DNA of 64,000 bases, taken from Blautia luti. Lineage in GTDB: Bacteria > Bacillota > Clostridia > Lachnospirales > Lachnospiraceae. Under the pieces are notes generated by a model. That model was not told the origin of the DNA, made no database searches, and saw only the letters and a list, made by a program, of their open reading frames with translations. Below are positions 17,552 through 26,422 of this stretch, in pieces. Every line of letters starts with the position of its first letter. Position 1 is the stretch's first letter. Both the position numbers and the translations under genes were made by a program. Location: contig NZ_AP028156.1 of NCBI RefSeq assembly GCF_033096465.1, positions 2,126,501 to 2,190,500 on the forward strand. The letters run 5' to 3'.

Positions 17552-18781
17552 ATGACAGAAGGATTAAAATGGACTATAAACGAAGTTCCGAAATCGGATG
17601 ACGAACATCTGGAACTGATGTCCGAAGAAAACGTAAAGAAAGCAAATGAATTTCATAAGAGTTTCCCGCAATACAGCGTGACTCCTCTCCAGAACCTTTC
17701 TTCCCTTGCGAAGTATTTAGGAGTAAAAAATATTTTCTGTAAAGATGAGTCTTACCGTTTCGGATTAAACGCATTCAAAGTACTTGGAGGCTCCTATGCA
17801 ATGGGCCGCTATATTGCTAAAGAGGTCGGCCGTGATATCAGCGAACTGCCCTACAATGTTCTCTCTTCTGATAAATTAAGAGAAGAATTCGGACAGGCTA
17901 CATTCTTTACAGCAACAGACGGTAACCACGGACGTGGAGTTGCATGGGCAGCCAAACGCCTTGGTCAGAAAGCAGTCGTAAGAATGCCTAAAGGAACAAC
18001 CAAAACCCGTTTCGACAACATCGCCAAAGAGGGCGCTACTGTTACGATTGAAGAAGTCAACTATGATGACTGTGTAAGAATGGCCGCTGCAGAAGCTGCC
18101 AAAACAGAACACGGAATCATCGTTCAGGATACCGCATGGGACGGATATGAAGAGATTCCATCCTGGATCATGCAGGGATACGGAACACTGGTTCTCGAAG
18201 CTGATCAGCAGTTAAAAGAAGCGGGAATTGAACGTCCGACACACGTATTCGTTCAGGCAGGTGTTGGTTCTTTAGCAGGTGCTGTAGTTGGTTACTTTGC
18301 TCATAAATATAAAGATAACCCGCCGGTTATGGCTGTCTGTGAGGCAAGCGCTGCTGATTGCCTGTACCGCTCCGCTGTTGCAAAGACAGGTGATCTGGTA
18401 AATGTTACCGGTGATCTCCAAACAATTATGGCAGGTCTTGCATGTGGCGAGGGAAATACCATCGGATGGGATATCCTGAAGAACCATGTAGATGTCTTTG
18501 CATCCTGTCCTGACTGGATGAGTGCAAAAGCAACACGTATCTACGCAAATCCACTTGGAGATGATCCACATGTTGTTTCCGGTGAATCCGGTTCTGTTCC
18601 GCTTGGTTTCTGCTTCACTGCTCTTCACGATGAAGATGCAAAAGATTTAAAAGAAGCTCTGAAGCTGGATGAGAATTCCGTAGTACTTGTTATTTCTACA
18701 GAAGGTGACACTGATCCTGTTCGTTACCGCGAGATCGTATGGGACGGATTATATGGAACAAACGAATCATTAAGTAAATAA
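17552..18781 (+). CDS. ygeX: Diaminopropionate ammonia-lyase
   Basis: This 409-residue PLP enzyme splits 2,3-diaminopropionate into pyruvate and two ammonia. The PLP lysine region is CKDESYRFGLNAFKVLGGSY, the substrate loop is TDGNHGRGVAWAAK, and the glycine-rich GVGSLAGAVVGYF binds the cofactor phosphate. GGGAGG eight bases before the ATG at 17552 (MTEGLKWTINEVPKSD) fixes the start; the frame extends 36 codons upstream without support. It is the first gene of the plus-strand arm of the purine/selenium-hydroxylase island. In this setting it most likely performs the last step, releasing pyruvate from the three-carbon diamine left after purine ring opening. Confidence 0.95.
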   Translation: MTEGLKWTINEVPKSDDEHLELMSEENVKKANEFHKSFPQYSVTPLQNLSSLAKYLGVKNIFCKDESYRFGLNAFKVLGGSYAMGRYIAKEVGRDISELPYNVLSSDKLREEFGQATFFTATDGNHGRGVAWAAKRLGQKAVVRMPKGTTKTRFDNIAKEGATVTIEEVNYDDCVRMAAAEAAKTEHGIIVQDTAWDGYEEIPSWIMQGYGTLVLEADQQLKEAGIERPTHVFVQAGVGSLAGAVVGYFAHKYKDNPPVMAVCEASAADCLYRSAVAKTGDLVNVTGDLQTIMAGLACGEGNTIGWDILKNHVDVFASCPDWMSAKATRIYANPLGDDPHVVSGESGSVPLGFCFTALHDEDAKDLKEALKLDENSVVLVISTEGDTDPVRYREIVWDGLYGTNESLSK

Positions 18782-18859
18782 TCACAAATTTGATGAACAA
18801 ACTTTGAACAGCAAATTTGTAACTAAATAATATCTTATACATATTGGGAGGTTAAAAAA

Positions 18860-20170
18860 ATGGATTACGCAAAAATCAACGAAGCTGCAATGGGTTATAA
18901 AGATGATATGACCAGATTTCTTCGCGACCTGGTTCGAATTCCTGGCGAGAGCTGCGGTGAAAAAGGACATATCATGAGAATCAAAGAGGAAATGGAAAAA
19001 GTCGGATTTGATAAAGTTCAGATCGATCCAATGGGAAATATCCTCGGATACATGGGAACAGGTAAAACTCTGATCGGTTTCGATGCTCATATTGATACAG
19101 TAGGTATCGGTAACATCAAGAACTGGGAATTCGATCCATATGAAGGTTTCGAATCTGAAGAAGAAATCGGCGGACGTGGAACATCTGATCAGATGGGCGG
19201 TATCGTTTCTGCTGTATACGGTGCTAAGATCATGAAAGATCTTGGTCTTTTAAATGATAAATATCAGGTACTGGTAACAGGTACTGTACAGGAAGAAGAT
19301 TGTGATGGCCTTTGCTGGCAGTATATCATCCACGAAGATGGTGTTCGTCCTGAATTCGTTGTTTCCACAGAGCCAACAGACGGTGGTATCTACAGAGGAC
19401 AGCGTGGACGTATGGAAATCCGTGTAGATGTAAAAGGTGTTTCCTGCCATGGTTCTGCTCCGGAACGTGGTGACAACGCTATTTACAAAATGGCTGACAT
19501 TCTCCGGGATATCCGTGCATTAAACGAAAACGATGCAGCTGATACTACTGAGATCAAAGGTCTTGTAAAAATGCTCGATGAGAAATACAACCCTGAATGG
19601 GAAGAAGCTCGTTTCCTTGGACGTGGTACAGTTACTACTTCCGAAATCTTCTTCACATCTCCAAGCCGCTGTGCAGTAGCTGACTCCTGCTCTGTTTCTC
19701 TTGACCGCCGTATGACAGCAGGCGAAACATGGGAAAGCTGTCTGGATGAGATCCGTGCTCTTCCGGCTGTTAAGAAATATGGCAATGACGTTACAGTGTC
19801 CATGTATGAATACAACCGTCCATCCTACACAGACCTTGTATATCCGATCGAGTGTTATTTCCCAACATGGGTAATCCCGAAAGATCACAAAGTAACACAG
19901 GCTCTGGAAGAAGCTTACAAAGGACTGTACGGTGAAGAACGTCTCGGAAATGCAGAGACAGAAGCAATGAGAAAAGCTCGTCCTCTGACTGACAAATGGA
20001 CATTCTCTACTAACGGAGTAACAATCATGGGACGTAACAACATTCCTTGTATCGGATTCGGACCTGGTGCAGAAGCACAGGCTCATGCTCCGAATGAGAA
20101 AACATGGAAGATCGATCTTGTAAGATGCGCTGCTGTATACGCTGCTCTTCCAACTGCATACTGCAAATAA
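18860..20170 (+). CDS. ygeY: YgeY family selenium metabolism-linked hydrolase (M20-type)
   Basis: This 436-residue member of the M20 metallopeptidase/amidohydrolase superfamily belongs to the YgeY branch linked with selenium-dependent molybdenum hydroxylases. Metal-site motifs are [26 protein letters not shown] and [14 protein letters not shown], with the catalytic Glu pair in QEED. The lid domain follows [22 protein letters not shown], and [16 protein letters not shown] holds the last histidine ligand. In the proposed urate pathway it hydrolyses a ureido/carbamoyl intermediate on the way to 2,3-diaminopropionate; the exact substrate is inferred. GGGAGG lies seven bases before the start. It is 78 bases after ygeX with no terminator between. 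Confidence 0.93.
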   Translation: MDYAKINEAAMGYKDDMTRFLRDLVRIPGESCGEKGHIMRIKEEMEKVGFDKVQIDPMGNILGYMGTGKTLIGFDAHIDTVGIGNIKNWEFDPYEGFESEEEIGGRGTSDQMGGIVSAVYGAKIMKDLGLLNDKYQVLVTGTVQEEDCDGLCWQYIIHEDGVRPEFVVSTEPTDGGIYRGQRGRMEIRVDVKGVSCHGSAPERGDNAIYKMADILRDIRALNENDAADTTEIKGLVKMLDEKYNPEWEEARFLGRGTVTTSEIFFTSPSRCAVADSCSVSLDRRMTAGETWESCLDEIRALPAVKKYGNDVTVSMYEYNRPSYTDLVYPIECYFPTWVIPKDHKVTQALEEAYKGLYGEERLGNAETEAMRKARPLTDKWTFSTNGVTIMGRNNIPCIGFGPGAEAQAHAPNEKTWKIDLVRCAAVYAALPTAYCK

Positions 20171-20238
20171 TTTTAACTTCAAAAAATTTTAGGCAACGGA
20201 TTCTTAAATCCCAGAGGCTTAATATGTGTCCAGACATA

Positions 20239-20262
20239 ATCCCTGCTCCAACGGGCAGGGAT
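20239..20262 (+). other. Hairpin in the ygeY-ygeW gap
   Basis: ATCCCTGC and GCAGGGAT form an 8-bp stem with an 8-base loop but no T run. It may be an mRNA-stabilising or processing element. The rest of the 241-base gap shows no gene or clear promoter. Confidence 0.4.
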
Positions 20263-20411
20263 GTAAATAAAAGCAACACTCTTTTACATATGTATGGTAT
20301 ATTTAACTGACATACATAAAAAGATTCATGAAATGTAAATAACAAACACAGATATTCAGGTATTTAATACAGGAAAGGATAAGCTATCAAAGCATAGCAG
20401 GTATTTATTTT

Positions 20412-21605
20412 ATGAAAACATTACAGGATTACATTGATAAATTAAACAGCTTAAACTTCAAAGAAATGTACAACAACGATTTCTTCTGGACATGGGACAA
20501 AACAGATGATGAACTGGAAGCTGTTTTCACAGTTGCTGATGCTCTCCGTTTCATGAGAGAGAACAACATCTCCACAAAAGTATTCGAGAGCGGCCTTGGA
20601 ATCTCTATCTTCCGTGACAACTCCACACGTACACGTTTCTCCTTCGCTTCCGCATGTAACCTTCTTGGTCTGGAAGTACAGGATCTGGATGAAAAGAAAT
20701 CTCAGATCGCTCATGGTGAAACTGTTCGTGAAACAGCAAACATGGTATCTTTCATGGCAGATGTAATCGGTATCCGTGATGATATGTACATCGGAAAAGG
20801 ACATGCTTACCAGAAAGAATTTATGGAAGCTGTTACAGAAGGAAACAAAGATGGCATCCTTGAGCAGAGACCTGCTCTTGTAAACCTTCAGTGCGATGTT
20901 GACCACCCAACACAGTGTATGGCAGATATGCTCCACATCATCCATGAATTCGGCGGTGTTGAGAATCTGAAAGGCAAAAAGATCGCTATGACATGGGCTT
21001 ATTCTCCATCTTATGGTAAACCACTCTCCGTTCCGCAGGGCGTTATCGGTCTGATGACACGTTTCGGTATGGACGTTGTTCTTGCTCATCCGGAAGGATA
21101 CGATGTAATGCCGGAAGTTGAAGAAATCGCTAAGAAGAACGCAGAAGCTACTGGCGGATCCTTCACAAAGACAAACAACATGGCAGAAGCTTTCAAAGAT
21201 GCTGATATCGTATATCCAAAGAGCTGGGCTCCATTTGCAGCTATGGAAAAACGTACAAACCTTTACGCAGAAGGCGACTTCGACGGAATCGATAAATTAG
21301 AGAAAGAACTTCTTGCACAGAACGCAGAGCACAAAGACTGGGCTTGCACAGAAGAACTTATGAAAACAACAAAAAACGGAAAAGCTCTTTACCTGCACTG
21401 CCTGCCAGCTGACATCACAGGTGTAAGCTGCGAAGCAGGTGAGGTTGATGCTTCTGTATTCGATCGTTACAGAATCCCGTTATACAAAGAAGCAAGCTTC
21501 AAACCATATATCATCGCTGCTATGATCATGCTCTCCAAATTCGAGAAACCACAGGATATCCTGAAGAAACTCGAAGTAAAAGCAGCTCCAAGAATCATGA
21601 AATAA
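20412..21605 (+). CDS. ygeW: Knotted carbamoyltransferase YgeW
   Basis: This 397-residue protein of the aspartate/ornithine carbamoyltransferase fold belongs to the YgeW group. The carbamoyl-phosphate motif is DNSTRTRFSFASACN; VDHPTQCMADMLHI and LHCLPADITGVSCEAGEV correspond to the HPxQ and HCLP motifs. Family members have a trefoil knot and are not ornithine or aspartate transcarbamoylases; the likely role is phosphorolysis of a carbamoyl (ureido) intermediate in purine catabolism to give carbamoyl phosphate, used by the next gene's kinase. The ribosome site is weak (GCAGG). It lies 241 bases after ygeY and 146 bases before the carbamate kinase gene. Confidence 0.93.
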   Translation: MKTLQDYIDKLNSLNFKEMYNNDFFWTWDKTDDELEAVFTVADALRFMRENNISTKVFESGLGISIFRDNSTRTRFSFASACNLLGLEVQDLDEKKSQIAHGETVRETANMVSFMADVIGIRDDMYIGKGHAYQKEFMEAVTEGNKDGILEQRPALVNLQCDVDHPTQCMADMLHIIHEFGGVENLKGKKIAMTWAYSPSYGKPLSVPQGVIGLMTRFGMDVVLAHPEGYDVMPEVEEIAKKNAEATGGSFTKTNNMAEAFKDADIVYPKSWAPFAAMEKRTNLYAEGDFDGIDKLEKELLAQNAEHKDWACTEELMKTTKNGKALYLHCLPADITGVSCEAGEVDASVFDRYRIPLYKEASFKPYIIAAMIMLSKFEKPQDILKKLEVKAAPRIMK

Positions 21606-21751
21606 TTTGTGTCCAAGCAGAAACTTTAATTAGGAATCTAATTATCGTCAGAAAATAATTACTATATTGTATAGCAGACCGGGCTGTCGCAGAAAAGCAG
21701 ACATTGTTTATCGCGGCGGCCCTCTTTGCCCTAATCAGGAGGTTTTTACAA

Positions 21752-22696
21752 ATGTTTACAAGAAAAAGAATCGTTATCGCGCTCGGTGGAAACGCACTGG
21801 GAAACACTCTCCCGGAACAGATGGTAGCTGTAAAAACTACTGCAAAAGCATTATGCGATCTGATCGAAGAAGGTCATCAGGTTGTTGTTGTACACGGAAA
21901 CGGACCACAGGTTGGTATGATCAACAATGCAATGTCTGCTCTCTCCAGAGAAGACGAGAGCCAGCCGAATACTCCTCTCTCTGTCTGTGTTGCCATGAGT
22001 CAGGCTTATATTGGCTATGACTTACAGAACGCTTTAAGAGAAGAACTTCGTATCCGTGGTTTTGTCCGCACACCTGTTGTTACCGTTGTTACTCAGGTTC
22101 GTGTAGATCCGAATGATCCTGCATTCGAAAATCCATCCAAACCGATCGGTAAATTTCTCACCAAAGAGGAAGCTGACCATCAGGCACAGGCTTACGGACA
22201 CATTATGAAAGAAGACGCAGGACGCGGTTACCGTCGTGTTGTTGCATCTCCAAAACCTGTTGAGATTGTAGAACAGGATGCGATCAACAGTCTGGTAGAT
22301 GCAAATAAAATCGTTATCTGCTGCGGAGGCGGTGGAATTCCTGTAGTTCTTAACGGACATCATCTCAAGGGCGCATCAGCCGTTATTGATAAGGATTTTG
22401 CAAGCTGTCTTCTGGCCAAAGAACTGGATGCAGATATGCTTATCATCCTTACAGCAGTTGAAAAAGTTGCTGTAAACTTCGGCAAAGAGAACGAAGAATG
22501 GTTAGATGATCTGACTGTAGATGATGCTAAGAAATATATCGCCGAGGGACAGTTTGCCCCAGGTTCCATGCTCCCGAAGGTTCAGGCTGCTGTTGATTTC
22601 GCAAATTCCAAAGAGGGAAGAACTGCCATGATCACTTTACTGGAGAAAGCTAAAGACGGCATCCAGGGAAAAACAGGAACCATAATCCATCTTTAA
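21752..22696 (+). CDS. arcC: Carbamate kinase
   Basis: This 314-residue amino-acid-kinase-fold enzyme transfers phosphate from carbamoyl phosphate to ADP, yielding ATP, CO2 and ammonia. The motifs are RIVIALGGNALGNTLPEQ, VVVVHGNGPQVGMINNAM and CCGGGGIPVV; ASAVIDKDFAS and APGSMLPKVQAAVDF follow. AGGAGG nine bases before the ATG at 21752 (MFTRKRIVIALGG) gives the start; a 16-codon upstream extension is unlikely. It follows ygeW and is the probable energy-conserving step of the pathway. It ends at a bidirectional terminator shared with mocA. E. coli carries a homologue, yqeA, in its equivalent cluster. Confidence 0.96.
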   Translation: MFTRKRIVIALGGNALGNTLPEQMVAVKTTAKALCDLIEEGHQVVVVHGNGPQVGMINNAMSALSREDESQPNTPLSVCVAMSQAYIGYDLQNALREELRIRGFVRTPVVTVVTQVRVDPNDPAFENPSKPIGKFLTKEEADHQAQAYGHIMKEDAGRGYRRVVASPKPVEIVEQDAINSLVDANKIVICCGGGGIPVVLNGHHLKGASAVIDKDFASCLLAKELDADMLIILTAVEKVAVNFGKENEEWLDDLTVDDAKKYIAEGQFAPGSMLPKVQAAVDFANSKEGRTAMITLLEKAKDGIQGKTGTIIHL

Positions 22697-22783
22697 TTTG
22701 TGACTTTGCAGATACTTCATTAATGAATCAATCCTTACCAAAACACATATTCTCAAAGCAGTATCTGCCATACAAATCTTCTT

Positions 22784-22829
22784 AAACTAAAAGAGTTCTG
22801 ACGATTTTATGCCAGAACTCTTTTAGTTT
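22784..22829. terminator. Bidirectional terminator between arcC and mocA
   Basis: A 17-bp near-perfect stem (AAACTAAAAGAGTTCTG and its complement) with a 12-base loop has T runs in both directions. The mocA stop codon lies within its right arm. It separates the convergent arms of the island. Confidence 0.9.
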
Positions 22830-23407
22830 TCGGTTTGTCTGCAATAATCTATATCCTTAAGTTCTCTGGCATTTTTTACCTCATAAATGCAGGTATCCTC
22901 CAGATGCTTCATAAGTACTTTCTTACCACCTTTATCACCTTCCAGTGCCAGAAGTTCACCATAATATTTCCTGGAAAAAATGCATGGATTTCCCATCTTG
23001 TCCTGATAAGAAACACAGGCAGCTGCTTTTTTGCTCTCCAGAAATGCCTGAAGCAGTTCATAGATTGTTTCACTGGTCAGCCATGGCTGATCAGATACAG
23101 TAAAAAGAACAGCATCTGCATCCAGATTTGCATCCAGCCCGATCTTTAAAGATGAAGAAATCCCCTGTTCCGGATGTCGATTATACAGCACCTGTATCCC
23201 CTGTTCTTTAACCGTCTCGGCAATCGTATCATATTGAGTTATTACCGTAATCTCACATCTTATACTTTCTTTCAGATGATTTTTTACCTGTATAAGCTGT
23301 CCCAGTACATGCCTGTACATTGGCATCCCATTCACTTCATATAATAGTTTATTTGCGCCAAAACGGCGGCTGTTTCCAGCCGCCAGCATGATCATTGCAA
23401 TTTTCAA
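22823..23407 (-). CDS. mocA: Molybdenum cofactor nucleotidyltransferase (MocA-like)
   Basis: This 194-residue nucleotidyltransferase carries the N-terminal signature MLAAGNSRRFGANKLL and the acidic metal-binding stretch DAVLFTVSDQPWLTSETI. MocA transfers CMP to molybdopterin-Mo to form the cytosine dinucleotide used by xanthine-dehydrogenase-family enzymes. It lies six bases downstream of yqeC at the end of the minus-strand hydroxylase operon, so its client enzymes are most likely XdhA and XdhD. E. coli ygfJ/mocA occupies the same kind of cluster. Its stop codon is inside the shared terminator. Confidence 0.9.
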   Translation of the reverse strand: MKIAMIMLAAGNSRRFGANKLLYEVNGMPMYRHVLGQLIQVKNHLKESIRCEITVITQYDTIAETVKEQGIQVLYNRHPEQGISSSLKIGLDANLDADAVLFTVSDQPWLTSETIYELLQAFLESKKAAACVSYQDKMGNPCIFSRKYYGELLALEGDKGGKKVLMKHLEDTCIYEVKNARELKDIDYCRQTEN

Positions 23408-23413
23408 AGTAAT

Positions 23414-24130
23414 CTATTCCTCCCAAAGGCTTCCATATGCTGCAACCGTATGTTTCTTCTCCAGTTCTTCTACGATATATTCTGCAGGTGTTTTCTCTGA
23501 CAGAACATCCGATTTATTCAGATAAACTCTGTAGATTCGCTCCTCTACATCCTTAAAGAGTCCACAGATGGAAGTTGCGATCTTTACGATATCTTCCTCT
23601 GTGATAGGCGCTTCCAGGCTTTTCTTGAGAAATTTCGAAGTCCGTTCCATACGATATGCGCTCTGTCTGATCGGCTGCCCCAGACAGTCCAGACCGATCA
23701 CGCTGATCACGATATCTGCGCAGGCAGGGATCACTGGTTCCCATTCTGCCGGTACTTTTACAGGATGATGTTTCGCCCCATCTGCTTCTATAAGCATTAC
23801 GTCACACAACTCCTTCAATTCTTCCAGCTTTCCCTCTTTCAGAGAAGCATATTTGCCTGTTTCTTCTTCATATTCAGCAGTGATCACATATCCTTCTCTA
23901 TCCAGCATTTCTTTTACTTCAACAGCATCTCCTCCCCTTGCAAAAGGAAGTTCGGATTCTCCCGCCATATGGGTTGTGGTTGTGATGATCACTTTCTTTC
24001 CTCTGTCAAGAAGCTCATCGGCAAGGCGGTAGATCAGGCTGGTTTTCCCTCCCCCGCCCACTACAGCGATCACCGGATATTTTTTATAGTCAATCTGCAG
24101 TAGTTCCAGAAATTCGACCTGTTTTTTCAT
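23414..24130 (-). CDS. yqeC: Selenium cofactor biosynthesis protein YqeC
   Basis: This 238-residue protein has a P-loop (IAVVGGGGKTSLIYRLADEL) followed by KKVIITTTTHM and, centrally, LIEADGAKHHPVKVPAEWEP, the family signature. YqeC is found only with selenium-dependent molybdenum hydroxylases, and an ATP-dependent role in making or inserting the labile selenium of the cofactor has been inferred from that. It overlaps the 3' end of yqeB by 41 bases and precedes mocA by six, so translation is probably coupled along yqeB-yqeC-mocA. Confidence 0.9.
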   Translation of the reverse strand: MKKQVEFLELLQIDYKKYPVIAVVGGGGKTSLIYRLADELLDRGKKVIITTTTHMAGESELPFARGGDAVEVKEMLDREGYVITAEYEEETGKYASLKEGKLEELKELCDVMLIEADGAKHHPVKVPAEWEPVIPACADIVISVIGLDCLGQPIRQSAYRMERTSKFLKKSLEAPITEEDIVKIATSICGLFKDVEERIYRVYLNKSDVLSEKTPAEYIVEELEKKHTVAAYGSLWEE

Positions 24131-24955
24131 ATGGCATCACTCCTTCTGAAAGCAGGATCTCCACGACACTGCCTGCAATACAGCGAGCCTTGTCGGAGAT
24201 TGTAAAACAGTTCTTCTTTTGTTCCTTACGCGGATCAATATCCGCAATCTTCATTCCCTTAGGTACCATAAATCCATCACGGATGATTCCACGGAGAACG
24301 CCTGTAAGAGAAGCCCTGACAGGCGTATCCCCAATCCATGCAAGAATCTGGCCTTTCTCTACAATATCAGCAATCTTTGAGATACAGTGAATCTCTCCTG
24401 CTGCAGGAGCATGGAGCACACGTTCCTTTCCAAATCCCGCAATCACACCCGGAACTCCCGTATTCGGAAGTGCCGCACCTTTCGTGATCACTCTTGCAAG
24501 ATTATGTCCACGCATAGTCTCGACTACATAATCCACGTCATCTCCCGCCACAAAGCCCGGTCCGAGAGCAACCGTCAGATCTGCCATCTCTCTTGTGGTC
24601 CCCAGATTTCGTTTGGCAAGGATCGCATCTACCAATGCTGCCGGTCTGTATTTCTTAAGAGTATCTCCTACCGTATCTACCATAAGTGGGATCTCTCCTG
24701 CCGTCCATACAGTTTCGCATTCCTGTATATTGTTTACTTTTCTACACAGCACGCCTTCTACGGAAGACTGTCCGTCATAAACTGCTTCGCAGAAAGATAC
24801 CATTCTCGGATTGCAGTAGGCTTCTCACACTCCAAAACCAGAACACGGTATCCGCAACGATACAGTCTTTGGATCGTACCGCTGGCAAGATCGCCACCTC
24901 CTCTTACAATTACTACATTCTTTAATTCATTTCCGGCATTTTTTACATTGGTCAT
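24090..24955 (-). pseudogene. yqeB: yqeB (EF2563-family selenium-dependent hydroxylase system protein), frameshifted
   Basis: Two overlapping frames together encode one EF2563/YqeB protein. The N-terminal piece (start 24955) reads VVIVRGGGDLASGTIQRLY and VLVLECEKPTAIR. The C-terminal piece resumes with MVSFCEAVYDGQSSVEGV and continues AALVDAILAKRN, VALGPGFVAGDDVDYVVETMRGH and LTGVLRGIIRDG. The switch falls at about 24803-24812, where the minus strand reads ATCCGAGAATGG. Homologous order (TAIRR then MVSFCEAVYDG) implies a missing base between the Ile-Arg codons and ATG. As written, the first frame ends after 65 codons. Either the gene is disrupted, restored by frameshifting or reinitiation, or this is a sequence error. 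The intact family protein works in labile-selenium cofactor maturation. Confidence 0.85.
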
Positions 24956-25036
24956 TGTTACTGTCTTCCTCTTATGTTATTTTTCTGCAATTACTGTCCG
25001 CAAAGTTACAGTAATCTTACTTTTTTATTTTATATA

Positions 25037-25525
25037 TTATACATTATCAGCAGCATTCTCGTCCATTACTTTTTCTATTGCATTGACAATATTCTCATAA
25101 CCTGTGCAGCGGCAGAGATTTCCCGCCATATGCTTACGGATAACCTCTCTGGAAAGCTTCTCGCCGCGTTCAAGCAGAACTGTAGCCGACATAATAAATC
25201 CCGGAGTACAGAATCCACATTGTATAGCTCCCTCTTCAATAAAAGCTTCCTGAATTCTGGTAAGTTCGCCGTTTTTTTCCAGTCCTTCCAGAGTACGGAT
25301 GTTCTTTCCCTCTGCCCATACTGCAAGATAAATGCAGGAATCTATTGTCTCACCATTAATAATGACTGTACAGGCTCCACATTCGCCTACCTCACAGCCC
25401 TTCTTTACTGAAGTAAGTCCCAGACGGTTACGCAGCATATCCAGCAGTGACTCCCTTACATCTACATATTCCGCTACTTCTTTTCCGTTTACTGTACACT
25501 GTACAAGCTGCATCTGTTTTTTCAT
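25037..25525 (-). CDS. xdhC: Xanthine dehydrogenase-type [2Fe-2S] subunit
   Basis: This 162-residue iron-sulfur subunit has a plant-ferredoxin-type first cluster (KKGCEVGECGACTVIINGE plus a fourth Cys in DSCIYLAV) and an alpha-helical second cluster (QCGFCTPGFIM and GNLCRCTGYENIV). It relays electrons from the molybdenum centre of XdhA to the FAD of XdhB. Its ATG overlaps the xdhB stop by four bases, typical of tight operon coupling. It is followed after about 80 bases by the broken yqeB. Confidence 0.95.
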   Translation of the reverse strand: MKKQMQLVQCTVNGKEVAEYVDVRESLLDMLRNRLGLTSVKKGCEVGECGACTVIINGETIDSCIYLAVWAEGKNIRTLEGLEKNGELTRIQEAFIEEGAIQCGFCTPGFIMSATVLLERGEKLSREVIRKHMAGNLCRCTGYENIVNAIEKVMDENAADNV

Positions 25526-26406
25526 GCCCTGTCACCTCCTGCAAGTTCAATGGTACGTCTTAATGCTCTGGATGCAATCTCTCCGCCAATCTGCAGACGG
25601 AACACCTTGGATGCTCTCCAGGAATCTCGAGGGTTGATTTCCTCACGGACAAGCTGTGCTGCTTTTTCATAAAAATTCTCATCAATCTTCGCACCCTTTA
25701 ACGCCTCCTCAGTTTTTACACAGCGATATGGAACCGGAGCCGCAACACCAAATGTAATACGCACGTCTTCCAGAACTCCCGCGGCCAGATCAGCCTTACT
25801 TACTACACTGCAGCTGATGGTCGCAATATCCATGGCATTACGCATGGAATACTTGATATAATGTCCGTGGTATCCCTGATATTCTTTCGCAGGAATGATC
25901 ACATAAGTCAGAACCTCTCCCTGTTTCAGATCCACACGGCCGGGCCCCAGATAGAAATCTTTTACAGGAACCAGACGGCCTTCTTTTCCATCTTCCAGAC
26001 GAAGCATGGCATTCAGGGAAAATACTGTCGGTGCACTGTCTGCGCTGACTGCTCCATTGCAGATATTACCACCGATCGTACCAATATTTCTTACCTGTGG
26101 TCCACCGACCTGATCTACTGCTTCTCCAAGTACTGGAATATGCTTCTTTATAATCTCATCATTGGTAATATGTGAAAATACTGTTCCGGCACCAATATAA
26201 ATGTCACCGTTCTCAGCCATTCTTACCCCTTTGATCTCTTCAATCCCGTGAATGCTCACCAGAGAGGTACCTGCAAATTTTCCCTCTCTGGTTTTGATCA
26301 GGACATCACTTCCACCGGAGATGATCCTTGCCTCCGGATGCTCGTTTAACAGCCGTACAGCTTCTTCTACACTTCTGGCTTCATAATATTTCTCAATATC
26401 GTACAT
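25522..26406 (-). CDS. xdhB: Xanthine dehydrogenase-type FAD-binding subunit
   Basis: This 294-residue FAD subunit of the CO dehydrogenase/xanthine dehydrogenase medium-chain type has the N-terminal FAD motif EARIISGGSDVLIKTREG and the second, VRNIGTIGGNICNGAVSADS. The C-terminal domain ends near SRALRRTIELAGG. It takes electrons from XdhC and passes them to NAD or another acceptor. It sits 16 bases after xdhA and overlaps xdhC. Confidence 0.95.
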   Translation of the reverse strand: MYDIEKYYEARSVEEAVRLLNEHPEARIISGGSDVLIKTREGKFAGTSLVSIHGIEEIKGVRMAENGDIYIGAGTVFSHITNDEIIKKHIPVLGEAVDQVGGPQVRNIGTIGGNICNGAVSADSAPTVFSLNAMLRLEDGKEGRLVPVKDFYLGPGRVDLKQGEVLTYVIIPAKEYQGYHGHYIKYSMRNAMDIATISCSVVSKADLAAGVLEDVRITFGVAAPVPYRCVKTEEALKGAKIDENFYEKAAQLVREEINPRDSWRASKVFRLQIGGEIASRALRRTIELAGGDRA

Positions 26407-26422
26407 AAAATCCCCCCTCCTT

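Noticed and set aside
24758..24955. Separate 65-residue gene upstream of yqeB
   Set aside because: Its sequence is the missing N-terminus of YqeB (GGGD motif, PTAIR), so it is one frameshifted gene.
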